Below are positions 25,601-32,712 of a stretch of DNA of 64,000 nucleotides, one piece after another. The translations under genes were made by a program, and so were the position numbers. Numbering within the stretch: position 1 is the stretch's first letter; the number at the start of each line of letters is the position of its first letter. The stretch lies in IMG/VR virus record IMGVR_UViG_3300007504_000005, positions 1 to 64,000 of that record; one strand, given 5' to 3'. Under the pieces are notes generated by a model, which saw only the letters and a list, made by a program, of their open reading frames with translations, was not told the origin of the DNA and did not search any database. Origin of the DNA: a virus.

Positions 25601-27817
25601 CTGGAGGTTCTGGGTGGGACCGGCGCAGAGCAGGCCGGCTTGGTAGCCAAGGACACTGCCGATGCAGGGATCCGCGGGACCATGATGGAGCCGACCATCT
25701 TCGGTGAGGTTGGTATCTCCGGAGGTCAGGTCCCGACGACCACATATGGCGATGCTCGGGACGGTCAGCCGGTCGTGACCTTCTACGCGGATGGTGGGAC
25801 CACTCCCCAGAACAACGTCTTCAAGATGACGTTTGAGGGAACCCCCATCACGGTGGAGTTCACGGACGCCTCCGGAGTCGCGATCGCCTCGGGAAGCTCC
25901 GCTGACGTGCCTCTGGGCCCTGTGGGTTCGGCCAACACGGTCCTGGGCCAGATCAGCGCTGCCATGACGGCAGCGGGTCTCTCCGCCGCTCCGGTCCAGG
26001 AAGGGGCTGGTATCCGTCTCCGTGGTGATCTGACCACGGCGGCCACCAGCATCGTCCTCGGGACTGGCTCGGCCAACGAGATCCTCGGGTTCACCGACGG
26101 TGACTCTGTCGAGCGTGAGACCCTCTCGGTGGATACCCTGGTCTCCGCCCTGATGGCTCACACCAACACGACCCTGTCGGACTCGATCTTCACCTGGGCC
26201 GGGGCCTCCGGATACTTCGCCTTCGCCGCTCTCGCGAAGCGGGTCACGGACTCGGCCAACGCTCAGTACCTGTACCTGCAGAGCCAGGGCAACGCGGGCG
26301 CTGGCACGACCTCAAGCATCGCCATCGACGAGGCCGCCACCGACTCCACTACCCTTCCGGGCACGGGCCTGGGGATCTCCGACGGCGACGGCGGCTCGGG
26401 TGAGGATGCCGTCGACGGCTTCTACGTCACCTCCTCCGATACCGTGAACGGATCCGGGTCCGCAGGAACCTCGGTGTTCAACTCCGGAACGGGCCAGGAC
26501 GGATACGTCGGCCAGACCTACCGTGACTCGGTGACGGGCCTCACCTTCTCGGTTCTCGCTCGAGAGGGGGGCTCTTCCTACCCGGCGGGCCAGACCTTCA
26601 CCATCACCTGTCGGTCTCTGGCGACCACGGACTCCAACCTCCCGACCAACGTGATTCCTGGGGTGGAGCTCATCGTCTCCAACACCTCTGGAATCACGGC
26701 GGGCGACACAGCGGTTGTGTCCACCTTCGACAGTTCCGGAAACTCTCCGGATGTGGGCGACCTCTACTATGTCTCCTACAACTACAGCAAGGCGGACTTC
26801 TCCACTTCCCTGTACACCAAGATGGCGGCCATCGAGGCAGCTTTCGGTGGTCTCTCTCCGGAGAACCCCGCGACTCTCGCCTCGTATCTGGCTCTCCTGA
26901 ACGGTGCGGTCATCCTGGCCATCCGCCAGGTCCAGGCCGATACGGACTCCGACAGCGATGGCGTCAATGACGAGGCCAGCGTCGCTGCGTTCATGTCGGC
27001 TATCGACTCGGTGGCGGGGGCTCTCCCCGGCGGTGCGTATCCGGACACTCTGATCGCTCTCAAGGGCGGGAGTGACACTCTGAACCAGTACCTGGCGCAG
27101 CAGGCCGACATCCAGTCCAGCCTTCGCTATCGTGCGGAGCGCACCGTCATCGCTGGTTGCTCGGCGGGAACGGAGCCTCGCGCGGCAGGGGACCAGGCCG
27201 AGGCCGTCGCCCGTTATCGCTTCCGCCTCGTCTACCCGGACATGTACAACATCACCCTGAGCACAGCGACTGCGGAGAACGAGGAGTTCCTGGTCGACGG
27301 GACCTTCATGGCTGCCGCTCTGGCTGGGAACCGGGCCTCTCCTCGGGTCGATGTCGCGACTCCCTGGACGGGCGCGCGGATCCTCGGTATCGATTCGGTC
27401 GCTCGGGTCCTCGATGCGGTTCAGGAGAACCAGGTTGCGGTTCGCGGTGTCACGGTGATCACTCAGGAGCGCTCCGTCATCAAGGTCCGCCAGGGCTTCA
27501 CGACGGATATGGCGAACAACCTCACCAAGCTCCCGACGATCATCACGATCGCGGACGAGGTTCAGCGTCAGTCCCGGTCCACCTTGGACCGGTTCAGCGG
27601 GATCAAGAACCTGGACGGCGTCACCGGCCAGATCGAGACTCAGCTGAACTCGACGCTCCGTCAGCTGAACAAGGCCCAGATCATTGCGGCGTACACCCCG
27701 TCCACGGCGCAGTCCTCTCCGGACAACCCGACGACGGCAGAGGTGGAGTCCAGCTACGCTCCGGTGTTCCCGCTCCTGTACCTGCTCCTGACGTTCCAGA
27801 TGCGTTCAAGTTTGTGA
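22631..27817 (+). CDS. giant tail sheath protein
   Basis: A 1728-residue contractile tail sheath protein. The N-terminus (YAPPGVYTQTFFDNPLQGIS) and the C-terminal ~350 residues, including QENQVAVRGVTVITQERS and KVRQGFTTDM, are typical of sheath proteins. Between them lie about 1000 residues of beta-rich, Thr/Ser/Gly/Asp-rich sequence resembling several Ig-like or surface domains. T4 gp18 has 659 residues, so this is more than 2.5 times longer. The gene has strongly biased codons and GGAG before ATG 22631. The extra domains probably decorate the outside of the tail. It shows the phage has a contractile tail. Confidence 0.85.
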   Translation: MSFPGDTYAPPGVYTQTFFDNPLQGISASLRIPLLLGTGSESLFQDALEVVRGSSSSSDQRVVDEDLSGRAVVSVSESGEVTLGAFNGSLKRVQVKNFPIVNGNGTGTTATNSSKIRVTIAGNPVVVLAIDGAKGILTLSTAPKLGEETLATYFFNRTDTLVTDTLSDQVTSDAPEIYGTADQNYDITTDVNDTLEFTVDSEDAVTVTLSESPTGGWTAAQIAAFINSDASGTSLSATTAEDSQGRTVLYLTADRDIVVGSGSANTTLGLTTGTDTARNKTFFTFQGPIVDGTNGGITSTDPADVTVKVDGTQVIPESLDGASRTFTLGFAPEPGAVVTCQYYFNSWQDTFDHLQHRNITAITQAGLTPDRKDYTSGTDFILKDDKILWGTASLVESGVHTSGATYFNDTQVSTTLVDARQYLAECAAYVDTSVNPPLEDRKTFTLPLVATTGNGRNSLIDSDTFTDVANGRVGLPTNRPDLVLVYWGYSLSDAVERGAVEVTKVDSDNSRVTLASAVPVGASVYATFYYNTIQDQEYTLTVDTEGGSGVGVYSVANEDGDSLYTALFSSKSAGLATIQIQFPSGAESTADTRFETPFDATSYVGPVEEDVTVTFATQNATLGSYTVPGAGPYYIAPGASDNFDIIVDGATLTGGHVDLSDPIGSGSGFFAQMVGNEIEYSAASGGTSFVVDSTNNTIDLMVDGVLLNAIALDDSTSITASFTNVINQVAFGVYGATASSGGAATIVIPNGSYASGTDDYYIGWEVVVTGGLGAAATIRTVTDYVASTKTLTLDGGTYDGTSVFSLYNPDNAPYMTGATRFLSAVTITAGEYDELQISVTGSTTGQTTLDCAGGDAIVAGTYTTATALAAAVQTAIDAAISTAAAACVITVGVDTSGRLTFSLIPDPTDTEGAYLEFVAQTAGEDFALLAGLDTDAAAQSGQAKLFAGPIARVYSLGASPYLTDRIILRNRLIPGQTGSMDGEFIKGFCQLEVLGGTGAEQAGLVAKDTADAGIRGTMMEPTIFGEVGISGGQVPTTTYGDARDGQPVVTFYADGGTTPQNNVFKMTFEGTPITVEFTDASGVAIASGSSADVPLGPVGSANTVLGQISAAMTAAGLSAAPVQEGAGIRLRGDLTTAATSIVLGTGSANEILGFTDGDSVERETLSVDTLVSALMAHTNTTLSDSIFTWAGASGYFAFAALAKRVTDSANAQYLYLQSQGNAGAGTTSSIAIDEAATDSTTLPGTGLGISDGDGGSGEDAVDGFYVTSSDTVNGSGSAGTSVFNSGTGQDGYVGQTYRDSVTGLTFSVLAREGGSSYPAGQTFTITCRSLATTDSNLPTNVIPGVELIVSNTSGITAGDTAVVSTFDSSGNSPDVGDLYYVSYNYSKADFSTSLYTKMAAIEAAFGGLSPENPATLASYLALLNGAVILAIRQVQADTDSDSDGVNDEASVAAFMSAIDSVAGALPGGAYPDTLIALKGGSDTLNQYLAQQADIQSSLRYRAERTVIAGCSAGTEPRAAGDQAEAVARYRFRLVYPDMYNITLSTATAENEEFLVDGTFMAAALAGNRASPRVDVATPWTGARILGIDSVARVLDAVQENQVAVRGVTVITQERSVIKVRQGFTTDMANNLTKLPTIITIADEVQRQSRSTLDRFSGIKNLDGVTGQIETQLNSTLRQLNKAQIIAAYTPSTAQSSPDNPTTAEVESSYAPVFPLLYLLLTFQMRSSL

Positions 27818-27827
27818 GCCCCGCCAG

Positions 27828-27849
27828 CTTATAGCGACTCCACTTTAGA
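27828..27849 (+). promoter_or_regulatory. promoter-like TTTATA-type element after the sheath gene
   Basis: CTTATA at 27828-27833 is followed by GCGAC and TCCACTTTA, matching the element before the sheath gene at 11 of the key positions. It is located 50 bases before the homing endonuclease start and could drive that gene and the small genes after it. CGGTAAG follows at 27852. Assignment is by similarity to the other three elements. Confidence 0.45.
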
Positions 27850-27857
27850 TACGGTAA

Positions 27858-27881
27858 GGTTATCCTGAACGAAGGATAACC
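27858..27881 (+). promoter_or_regulatory. hairpin that hides the ribosome-binding site of the homing endonuclease
   Basis: GGTTATCCT (27858-27866) and AGGATAACC (27873-27881) are perfect 9-base inverted repeats with a 6-base loop GAACGA. The right arm contains the AAGGA ribosome-binding site and ends one base before ATG 27883. In RNA this would sequester the site and reduce translation. Several T4 homing endonuclease genes are controlled in a comparable way. No T tract follows, so it is not a terminator. Confidence 0.65.
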
Positions 27882-27882
27882 C

Positions 27883-29802
27883 ATGTCGCAACGTGTCTCG
27901 AACCCCAACCGCAGGGTTCCGCACCGCTCTCCCAAGAAGAACCCCACGCCTCCTGATTCTGTTCTAAGGGAAGCGTGGGGTAGGGATCTCCCTCTCAAGA
28001 GGACGGCCCAAGACTTGGGCATTCCTCATGTTCGTCTGAGAAAGAACTGGGTCCGTCTCTTTGGCCTCGATGTTTACAAGGCGAGAGGGAAGAGACTCCA
28101 GGCAGAGTCAGCGGCTCGTGTCTGCAGGGAGAACGCGAAGACCCGGACCTATCGAACCGTTCAGGTTCCTTGCTCGAAGTGCGCTGTCTCCCAGGACCTA
28201 CGTGCAAACCAGGCAGCGCACCTGGACCGGAGCAAGTTCGTCTGTGATGATTGTCGGTACGATCGAGCCTGTCCAGTTTGTCAGAAGAGAGTCTCCGGGG
28301 CTGTGGGCTTGTCCGCCCATCTCTCCCGCTCGAAGGACGAGGCTCACCGAGCCTACCAGGACCAGCAGCGGGCATCCAAGTGGGAGGGGAAGACCGAGCC
28401 TCGGGACTTCGTGACCTGTCGGGAGTGTGGGTTCCGAGGGGAGACTCTCGCCAATCACATCCAGAAGCACGGTCTCACTGCTGCCACCTATCGGGAGAAG
28501 TACGGAGAATCCACCCCTATCCGTTCGGACGCGTGTCGTGAGAACCGGAGTGCGGCTATCAAGAAGGCTCTGTCCATTCAGGACAGGACGGGAACGAAGG
28601 AGACCACTTGCCCTGACTGCGGATGTCCCCATCAGGTGAACAAGCACTACGGTCCTCGTCATGACCACCGCTGTGGAGAGTGTCGAGCCTGGGCAGAGGC
28701 TTTGCGGTGGGAGAATCTTCGGGAACCGTTCGACTACGTGGAGTGTGTAGAGTGTGGCTACCGGGCTGAGAACCTGACCTCTCATATCACGAACGCCCAC
28801 CCCACCTATCGAGAGGACTACCCTGAGGTAGTGATCGTTGCTCTGAACTCACCTATCCGAGACAAGTCCGAACTCCGAGGAAGAGTCCTCTCGGAGGAGA
28901 CCCGACGCCGGATGTCAGTGAACGCGGGTCGGTGGAACAAGGGGCTCACGAAGGACACCCACCCTTCCCTACAGGCTATCTCCGAGAAGATGGTAGGACG
29001 CGTTCCTTGGAACAGAGGGCTCACCCGAGAAACAGATCCCCGAGTCCAGGCCGCAGCAGCCAAGATTCGTCTCTACGTGGGAGAGAACCGGCCGTGGGAC
29101 AACGGTCTCCGTATAGATCTCTCCTCTGAGGACATGGCTCCTGTCCTCGACTCCAAGGGCCGGGTGGATTGGAAGAAGGTTTCGGAGCAGGGTCTTCCCG
29201 GAACAGCTGTTCGCAGATACATGGACGAGCACGACCTCAAGGTCTCTCCTGACAACAGGAGAGCAGCCTCGGACGCTCAGATCATCCGTTTGGACAAGGA
29301 AGTGTTCGAGCCCTTCAAGCTCAAGAACGGCAAAGTTGATCGGCGGAGAGCGGCTGAGGGAATTGGTCATGGAGTTGGAGTCATCACCCGAGAAGCTCTC
29401 CGCCATGGTATAGAAATCGCACATCGGAGGGTTGCCCAACCAAAATGCCTCCAGGCCATCTCCAAGGCCCTTGGAGATTCTACATTCACCGAGGAGTGGA
29501 AGGACTGGAGGTTCGTCTCCTTGAAGGGCTTCCGCTATCGATACGACGGTTTCTTCCCAGCCCACAACCTTGTTGTGGAGTTCCAGGGCTATCAGCACTA
29601 CACCTGGCCCAACCGATACCACAAGAGCTACTCTCAGTTCCTCGCAGGGCGTCAGCGGGACCGGCTCAAGCGGGGGCTCGTCGAGGCTGTCCCGGACTTG
29701 GTGTTCCTGGAGGTTCGGGAGGATGAACCCTACGATGATGTCTCCTACCTCCAGGGCCGTTTAGTTCAGTTGGGAGTTTCCCCTTGCCTCCGCGAGACGT
29801 AA
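27883..29802 (+). CDS. homing endonuclease: zinc fingers, NUMOD3 repeats and Vsr-like nuclease
   Basis: A 639-residue free-standing homing endonuclease. Zinc-finger-like modules occupy about 90-310 (CSKCAVS, CPVCQKR, CRECGFRGETLANHIQKHG, CPDCGCP, CVECGYRAENLTSHI). Two NUMOD3-type repeats follow near 345-395 (NKGLTKDTHPSLQAI and NRGLTRETDPRVQAA). The C-terminus has DGFFPAHNLVVEFQGYQHYT with D...E-x-Q acidic residues, as in Vsr-like (EDxHD) endonucleases. It probably cuts an allele lacking this insertion and spreads by repair. Codon use is less G/C-ending than in the sheath. ATG 27883 is enclosed by a hairpin. Confidence 0.8.
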   Translation: MSQRVSNPNRRVPHRSPKKNPTPPDSVLREAWGRDLPLKRTAQDLGIPHVRLRKNWVRLFGLDVYKARGKRLQAESAARVCRENAKTRTYRTVQVPCSKCAVSQDLRANQAAHLDRSKFVCDDCRYDRACPVCQKRVSGAVGLSAHLSRSKDEAHRAYQDQQRASKWEGKTEPRDFVTCRECGFRGETLANHIQKHGLTAATYREKYGESTPIRSDACRENRSAAIKKALSIQDRTGTKETTCPDCGCPHQVNKHYGPRHDHRCGECRAWAEALRWENLREPFDYVECVECGYRAENLTSHITNAHPTYREDYPEVVIVALNSPIRDKSELRGRVLSEETRRRMSVNAGRWNKGLTKDTHPSLQAISEKMVGRVPWNRGLTRETDPRVQAAAAKIRLYVGENRPWDNGLRIDLSSEDMAPVLDSKGRVDWKKVSEQGLPGTAVRRYMDEHDLKVSPDNRRAASDAQIIRLDKEVFEPFKLKNGKVDRRRAAEGIGHGVGVITREALRHGIEIAHRRVAQPKCLQAISKALGDSTFTEEWKDWRFVSLKGFRYRYDGFFPAHNLVVEFQGYQHYTWPNRYHKSYSQFLAGRQRDRLKRGLVEAVPDLVFLEVREDEPYDDVSYLQGRLVQLGVSPCLRET

Positions 29803-29818
29803 CTCAAACGGAGGTAAT

Positions 29819-30073
29819 ATGGGATACGATCGATCAGTTTGGGACAGTGTGTCGGCTTCGGCTCGTCAGTTGATCCAGGAGCACTTCGGAACTTCTCCGA
29901 AGCAGGTGCCCTACTTCACGACCTGGGACAAGCCGGACTTCGTGGAGACGGACATCCCCCACATCGAGTCGGAGGGTGTGTTCACCACCGGAGAGACCAA
30001 CGGGGAGAAGGCCGTGCGGTGGGAGCACAGCAACCAGGCAGGGCACTCCTTCTTTCTGCCTCCGTTGCCATGA
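29819..30073 (+). CDS. small hypothetical protein
   Basis: An 84-residue protein with a strong GGAGGT ribosome-binding site before ATG 29819. It begins MGYDRSVWDSVSASARQLI and is rich in aromatic residues and acidic positions; no membrane segment or known motif. It follows the homing endonuclease by 16 bases and overlaps the next gene by four. Function unknown. Confidence 0.6.
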   Translation: MGYDRSVWDSVSASARQLIQEHFGTSPKQVPYFTTWDKPDFVETDIPHIESEGVFTTGETNGEKAVRWEHSNQAGHSFFLPPLP

Positions 30074-30330
30074 ACTGCGAGCACCGGTGCAACGAGGTGG
30101 GTGGTCCTTGGATCGCCGAGAACCCTGCCTGTCCTGTGCATGGGGCGGAGGCGGTTCTCGAGAGGGCCATCCATGAGCGAGAGAAGAAGGATCTCACGGC
30201 GCAGGTACAGATTCTCACCCAATGTATGCGCTCTATCACACTCACTCCCTGCTGCTGTCGCGAAAGGATATTCTGTCCCTCGTGTGAGGCGAACAAGGCG
30301 CTGACTCTCGCGGAACATGCCGCCCGGTAA
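30070..30330 (+). CDS. small cysteine-rich protein
   Basis: An 86-residue protein starting at ATG 30070 inside the preceding stop (ATGA). Cysteines cluster at the N-terminus (MNCEHRCNE, ENPACPVHG) and C-terminus (TPCCCRERIFCPSC) on either side of a helix, consistent with zinc binding. The family is not recognised. It is coupled to the 29819 gene. Alternative frames here are short and lack ribosome-binding sites. Confidence 0.55.
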   Translation: MNCEHRCNEVGGPWIAENPACPVHGAEAVLERAIHEREKKDLTAQVQILTQCMRSITLTPCCCRERIFCPSCEANKALTLAEHAAR

Positions 30331-30338
30331 TCCTGGGT

Positions 30339-30704
30339 ATGTCCGAAGTCAACCTCCGACCTCTCCTCCGAACTATCGGCCGTGTTGCTCGGTTCTATCC
30401 AAGCGGACAAGACCGAGGGAGTTGGTCCTATTCGAAGGCGTTCATTCGCCGGAACATGTCTTGGGTGTTCGAGGAAGGCATCGACCTCGGGGAGCTCTTC
30501 AACGCGACCCCTGAAGTACTTCAGAAGTACAGCCTCTCCGCTTGGGGTGGCCTGACTGCTCCCCGAAGAGCAGAGGCCGAGATAGCTCTACAGCTGTTGG
30601 AGGCAGACCAGCCGGTTTCCAAGCAGGAACTCGAGCGTCTCAAACCCGCGCGGAAAGACCACCGACGCAGAAGTTCCCGGAGCAGGAGGCGTCGTCGACG
30701 GTAG
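30339..30704 (+). CDS. hypothetical protein with an arginine-rich tail
   Basis: A 121-residue protein starting at ATG 30339. The first 100 residues look helical. The last 20 are almost entirely Arg, Ser and Lys (HRRRSSRSRRRRRR), suggesting nucleic-acid or membrane-phosphate binding, perhaps to packaged DNA. No family is recognised. It lies eight bases after the Cys-rich gene. Confidence 0.55.
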   Translation: MSEVNLRPLLRTIGRVARFYPSGQDRGSWSYSKAFIRRNMSWVFEEGIDLGELFNATPEVLQKYSLSAWGGLTAPRRAEAEIALQLLEADQPVSKQELERLKPARKDHRRRSSRSRRRRRR

Positions 30705-30728
30705 GATCGCTATCCATGGCATCCTATC

Positions 30729-31379
30729 ATGGAAGATCTCAGATCCATTTCCGTCCGTGTCGCTCGGAGCCACCGCCAAGCTCGAGCCCCAGTGGCTCTC
30801 CTGCGGCAGCGAACTCAGTTCTCCTGTATGGCGACGTCTATGACGATGTGCCTCCGCGCGTTGGGGCATCAGTCCAATGAGGACGAGGTCAACAAGGTGA
30901 TGGGAGCTACTCCTGCACGAGGCGCTTCCTGGGAGCAGGCCCTCGCCACCGCCCAGCACTATGGTTGCCGAGCAACCCTGACCACCCCCTCTACGGTCAT
31001 GCAGCTACAGGGGTGGACGGACGCAGAGAAGCCGGTGATGATCGCGTGGAACCCTGAGGGGCGAGACTGGTCCCACGCTTCCTGTGTGTTCGACGTGGCG
31101 CCGGGTCTTCCAGACCCCATCCCTCCGGAGGCGGTTGTCCAGGGCTCGGGAGAGGGACTCTACATCTGGGTAGCGGATCCGAATATTCCCCACCCTGAGA
31201 AGCTCATCCGCATCGTCCATGAGGACGTGTTCTATTCGAAGTGGTACGAGAAGTGGCCTCGCTATCTGGTGCGCCGGCCTGCCCTCATGTTGGAGAGGGA
31301 GATCACCTCTGGAGGCCGTCAGGTGATGGCATCTTCCGAGTCCCATCCGGAAAGGGCAGCTCGCCTGAACGGGCGGTAG
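30729..31379 (+). CDS. papain-like (C39-type) cysteine protease
   Basis: A 216-residue protein with a C39-like peptidase arrangement: LRQRTQFSCMATSMTM supplies the oxyanion Gln and nucleophile Cys 33, WSHASCVFD supplies His 116, and VADPNI supplies Asp 150. Spacing is typical for bacteriocin-processing and related peptidases. There is no transporter domain or signal peptide. In this location it may process virion precursors or act in the host after injection. The C-terminal tail is basic. It lies just before the small virion gene 31413 and terminase. Confidence 0.6.
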   Translation: MEDLRSISVRVARSHRQARAPVALLRQRTQFSCMATSMTMCLRALGHQSNEDEVNKVMGATPARGASWEQALATAQHYGCRATLTTPSTVMQLQGWTDAEKPVMIAWNPEGRDWSHASCVFDVAPGLPDPIPPEAVVQGSGEGLYIWVADPNIPHPEKLIRIVHEDVFYSKWYEKWPRYLVRRPALMLEREITSGGRQVMASSESHPERAARLNGR

Positions 31380-31386
31380 ATCCGCT

Positions 31387-31414
31387 ATTGGACCTCTCTC
31401 ACGGGAGGTCCAAT
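31387..31414 (+). promoter_or_regulatory. hairpin over the start of gene 31413
   Basis: ATTGGACCTC (31387-31396) and GAGGTCCAAT (31405-31414) are perfect 10-base inverted repeats with an 8-base loop TCTCACGG. The right arm holds most of the GGGAGG ribosome-binding site and the first two bases of ATG 31413. In the mRNA this would block initiation unless the hairpin is opened, for instance by a ribosome finishing the upstream gene or by a protein. Confidence 0.6.
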
Positions 31415-31985
31415 GTCTCGAAGGCTCATCGGAGGGCAGAAGCCGTTCACGGTTCTGGTCGCTCATTTCACCGGCCAGACGGACTCTCGGGGCAACCCGG
31501 TCAAGTCCCGTTCTGCCATGACCATGCAGCATTTCCCCGAAGTGGCTCGGGCCAACGGGGTGGAATCTCTCCCCCATCAGGGAAGGACCCCGGGCCTCCG
31601 GACCCGTGTGGGGCATGCCAGCTTCACCACTGACGGTGTTCCGGTCTCAGCCACGGGGACCATTACCGTCACGGACACCGCTCTCGTACACCCCACCCGG
31701 GTGCACTTGGGCTCCTTCGTCCTGACGGCCGGCGAGGATTTCGCCCTCACGGGAACGACAACGGATGTCGCTCTGGCCCTCTCCAACGCGATCGACAACC
31801 TTCCGGGATACAGCGGGACTCCAGTTGCGAACGTGATCACCGTGTCCGGACCCACCGGTCCTATCGGAAACGAGGCTCTGTTCAAGGCAACGGGGTCCTC
31901 TGCGTATCTCCTCACCTTCTCCCCGACCAACGGAGCCCTGTCCGGGGCGGAACCTGCCATTGGCCCCATCACGAGCGTCTCGTAG
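31413..31985 (+). CDS. small beta-rich virion protein
   Basis: A 190-residue protein starting at ATG 31413. The C-terminal 130 residues (GTITVTDTALVHPTRVHLG, then a loop, then a helix DVALALSNAIDN and strands with GPTGPIGNEALF) follow a domain pattern that recurs in phage tail proteins and is also seen in the 37254 protein. It may be a tail or neck component. A perfect hairpin overlaps its start. No enzymatic motif. Confidence 0.5.
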   Translation: MSRRLIGGQKPFTVLVAHFTGQTDSRGNPVKSRSAMTMQHFPEVARANGVESLPHQGRTPGLRTRVGHASFTTDGVPVSATGTITVTDTALVHPTRVHLGSFVLTAGEDFALTGTTTDVALALSNAIDNLPGYSGTPVANVITVSGPTGPIGNEALFKATGSSAYLLTFSPTNGALSGAEPAIGPITSVS

Positions 31986-31998
31986 GAGAATGGAATAG

Positions 31999-32712
31999 AT
32001 GTCTACAGCAGCCACACCCTATGAGAGTCAGACCAAGAGAGACCGCAAGCGTCTCCTCAACAACCTTCCTGTGGGAACCCGCCGAGTCCGGATTCTCAAT
32101 GCACAGGGGAAGCAGCAGTACAAGCGGCCTGAGGACGTCGACGTCGATCGGGATATCATCCCTCTGAACAAGAACGGTGTCCCCATTGTGATGCGGAAGA
32201 AGCCGGGGGCTCCGGTCAAGACCCGCTCCCAACTCAATCCCCTGTCGTCCCAGATCGGTCAGGTCATGGACGCTCGGGACGAGTGGATCTCCACCAACGA
32301 TCTCCTGTCCCAGGCTATGGATGACGCCTCGGGAGATCCCTTCCTTGACCTTGTGCTGGTCAACATGATCGCGGAGGCCGTCAACATCGAGTTCGAGCGG
32401 GTGGAGCTCCAGCGCCATGGCCAGGGTTCCGATGCTGCGGATCTCTCGACCAAGCGTGCTCGTGTCCTCAAGGCGATCGCTGACCTGGTCCTCAACCGTC
32501 GGAAGATCGCGGACGGGGCTCTGATCGACCTCGACTCTCCGGTCTTCAAGGCGCTGTTCACTCTCCTGCTGGAGACCTTCCGTGAGGCCATGGCCACCGG
32601 AGGCTGTCGCTCCGAGCAGATCGAGCAGACCTTCACCCATATGGTGTCCTCCCTGGATGGTGACTCCTGGAAGGGTGAGGCGCGTGCCCGGATGAAGGAT
32701 GCCTTGAAGTGA
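31999..32712 (+). CDS. hypothetical protein preceding terminase, possible small terminase subunit
   Basis: A 237-residue helical protein with AGGAG before ATG 31999. It is coupled to the large terminase by a four-base overlap, the usual place for the small subunit. The N-terminal 70 residues are basic, and the middle has long helices (NDLLSQAMDDASGDP region) but no clear helix-turn-helix. It could be a DNA-recognition subunit or a neck protein. The assignment relies on position. Confidence 0.5.
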   Translation: MSTAATPYESQTKRDRKRLLNNLPVGTRRVRILNAQGKQQYKRPEDVDVDRDIIPLNKNGVPIVMRKKPGAPVKTRSQLNPLSSQIGQVMDARDEWISTNDLLSQAMDDASGDPFLDLVLVNMIAEAVNIEFERVELQRHGQGSDAADLSTKRARVLKAIADLVLNRRKIADGALIDLDSPVFKALFTLLLETFREAMATGGCRSEQIEQTFTHMVSSLDGDSWKGEARARMKDALK

